33,309 nt of DNA. Origin: Gelidibacter sp. Its GTDB lineage: Bacteria; Bacteroidota; Bacteroidia; Flavobacteriales; Flavobacteriaceae. The position numbers and the translations under genes were made by a program. The stretch is taken from positions 1 to 33,309 of the forward strand of contig JAAFHC010000013.1 in NCBI GenBank assembly GCA_010906935.1, written 5' to 3'. The notes beneath the pieces were generated by a model. That model searched no databases. It saw only the letters and a program-made list of their open reading frames with translations, and was not told the DNA's origin. This document shows positions 33,143 through 33,309 of the stretch, in pieces. Numbering within the stretch: position 1 is the stretch's first letter; the number at the start of each line of letters is the position of its first letter.

Positions 33143-33161
33143 CGAACTGGCGAAGCAATTA

Positions 33162-33190
33162 CATTCCTGTGCTGAGCGTAGTCGAAGTAT
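33162..33190 (+). repeat. 29-bp direct repeat, copy 1
   Basis: CATTCCTGTGCTGAGCGTAG followed by TCGAAGTAT, identical to the last 29 bases of the window (33281-33309). The CTGAGCGTAGTCGAAG core is a common dispersed repeat of Bacteroidota. Confidence 0.9.
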
Positions 33191-33219
33191 GACCGATAAA
33201 AAACAATAAATATCAACAT

Positions 33220-33294
33220 ATGAAATCACCACTAACAAAGAGTTTGCTGCAAGCAAACACCAATGAAGATAAGGTGATTCCATTCCTGTGCTGA
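33220..33294 (+). repeat. Repeated 25-codon ORF with inverted-repeat ends, copy 2
   Basis: Encodes MKSPLTKSLLQANTNED then KVIPFLC. The first 63 bp match the copy at 19666-19740 at 61 positions. AATCACC (33225-33231) and GGTGATT (33272-33278) pair as in copy 1. After the shared part it runs directly into the 29 bp repeat, which supplies its last codons and stop. Confidence 0.6.
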
Positions 33295-33309
33295 GCGTAG
33301 TCGAAGTAT
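33281..33309 (+). repeat. 29-bp direct repeat, copy 2 (at window edge)
   Basis: Identical to 33162-33190, 119 bp away. The window ends inside or at the end of this copy, so its full length is not known. It begins within the 3' end of the repeated short ORF. Confidence 0.9.

Noticed and set aside
33062-33283. Minus-strand 73-aa ORF near the window end
   Set aside because: It crosses the hicA tail and two repeats in antisense; no protein features.

Overview
The window looks like a chromosomal segment of a Bacteroidota bacterium, probably a member of the Flavobacteriaceae. It is strongly A+T-rich and its genes begin after A/T-rich leaders, mostly without Shine-Dalgarno sequences. Intergenic spaces carry dispersed repeats of the kind common in flavobacterial genomes. 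Species cannot be named from the sequence. Almost all of it is one large surface-polysaccharide (O-antigen or capsule-like) locus read on the + strand.

Layout: (1) 258-3160, the export ABC transporter (wzm and wzt). Its two genes are separated by a four-helix-bundle protein gene flanked by degenerate repeats and by a heptanucleotide array that touches the wzt start codon. (2) 3260-6191, two methyltransferase-like proteins and a GT4 glycosyltransferase. (3) 6228-9061, gmd and fcl, which make GDP-L-fucose from GDP-mannose. They are separated by a GIY-YIG nuclease gene bracketed by three copies of a multi-hairpin repeat. (4) 9062-20640, eleven glycosyltransferase genes (mostly GT2), one methyltransferase-like gene and a duplicated GT2 gene pair. 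(5) 20665-23002, an MBOAT acyltransferase and an SGNH/AlgJ-like partner, a probable O-acetylation pair. (6) 23041-25087, a CMP-sialate synthetase/HAD-phosphatase fusion and a NeuB-type synthase without a SAF domain, suggesting a nonulosonate made through a 9-phosphate (possibly Kdn). (7) 25257-31981, a GT-B-like protein, an FkbM methyltransferase, GT4, two GT2 and an exostosin-like GT. (8) 31978-33309, a boundary with a broken GT2 gene, a mosaic of repeats, hicB with a 3'-truncated hicA, and short repeated ORFs.

How it could work: cytoplasmic glycosyltransferases (about 17, counting uncertain ones) build a glycan on a lipid carrier from GDP-fucose, a CMP-nonulosonate and other sugars. Methyl and acyl groups are added. 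Wzm/Wzt then export the finished chain, with the Wzt C-terminal domain probably recognising a chain end. No Wzx flippase or Wzy polymerase is visible, which agrees with ABC-transporter-dependent export.

The most unusual features are: the two small non-polysaccharide genes inserted in the operon, each bracketed by its own class of repeat; the sialic-acid module that resembles the animal NANS/CMAS arrangement; the heptamer array at the wzt start; and a 25-codon repeated ORF with inverted-repeat ends at two distant places.
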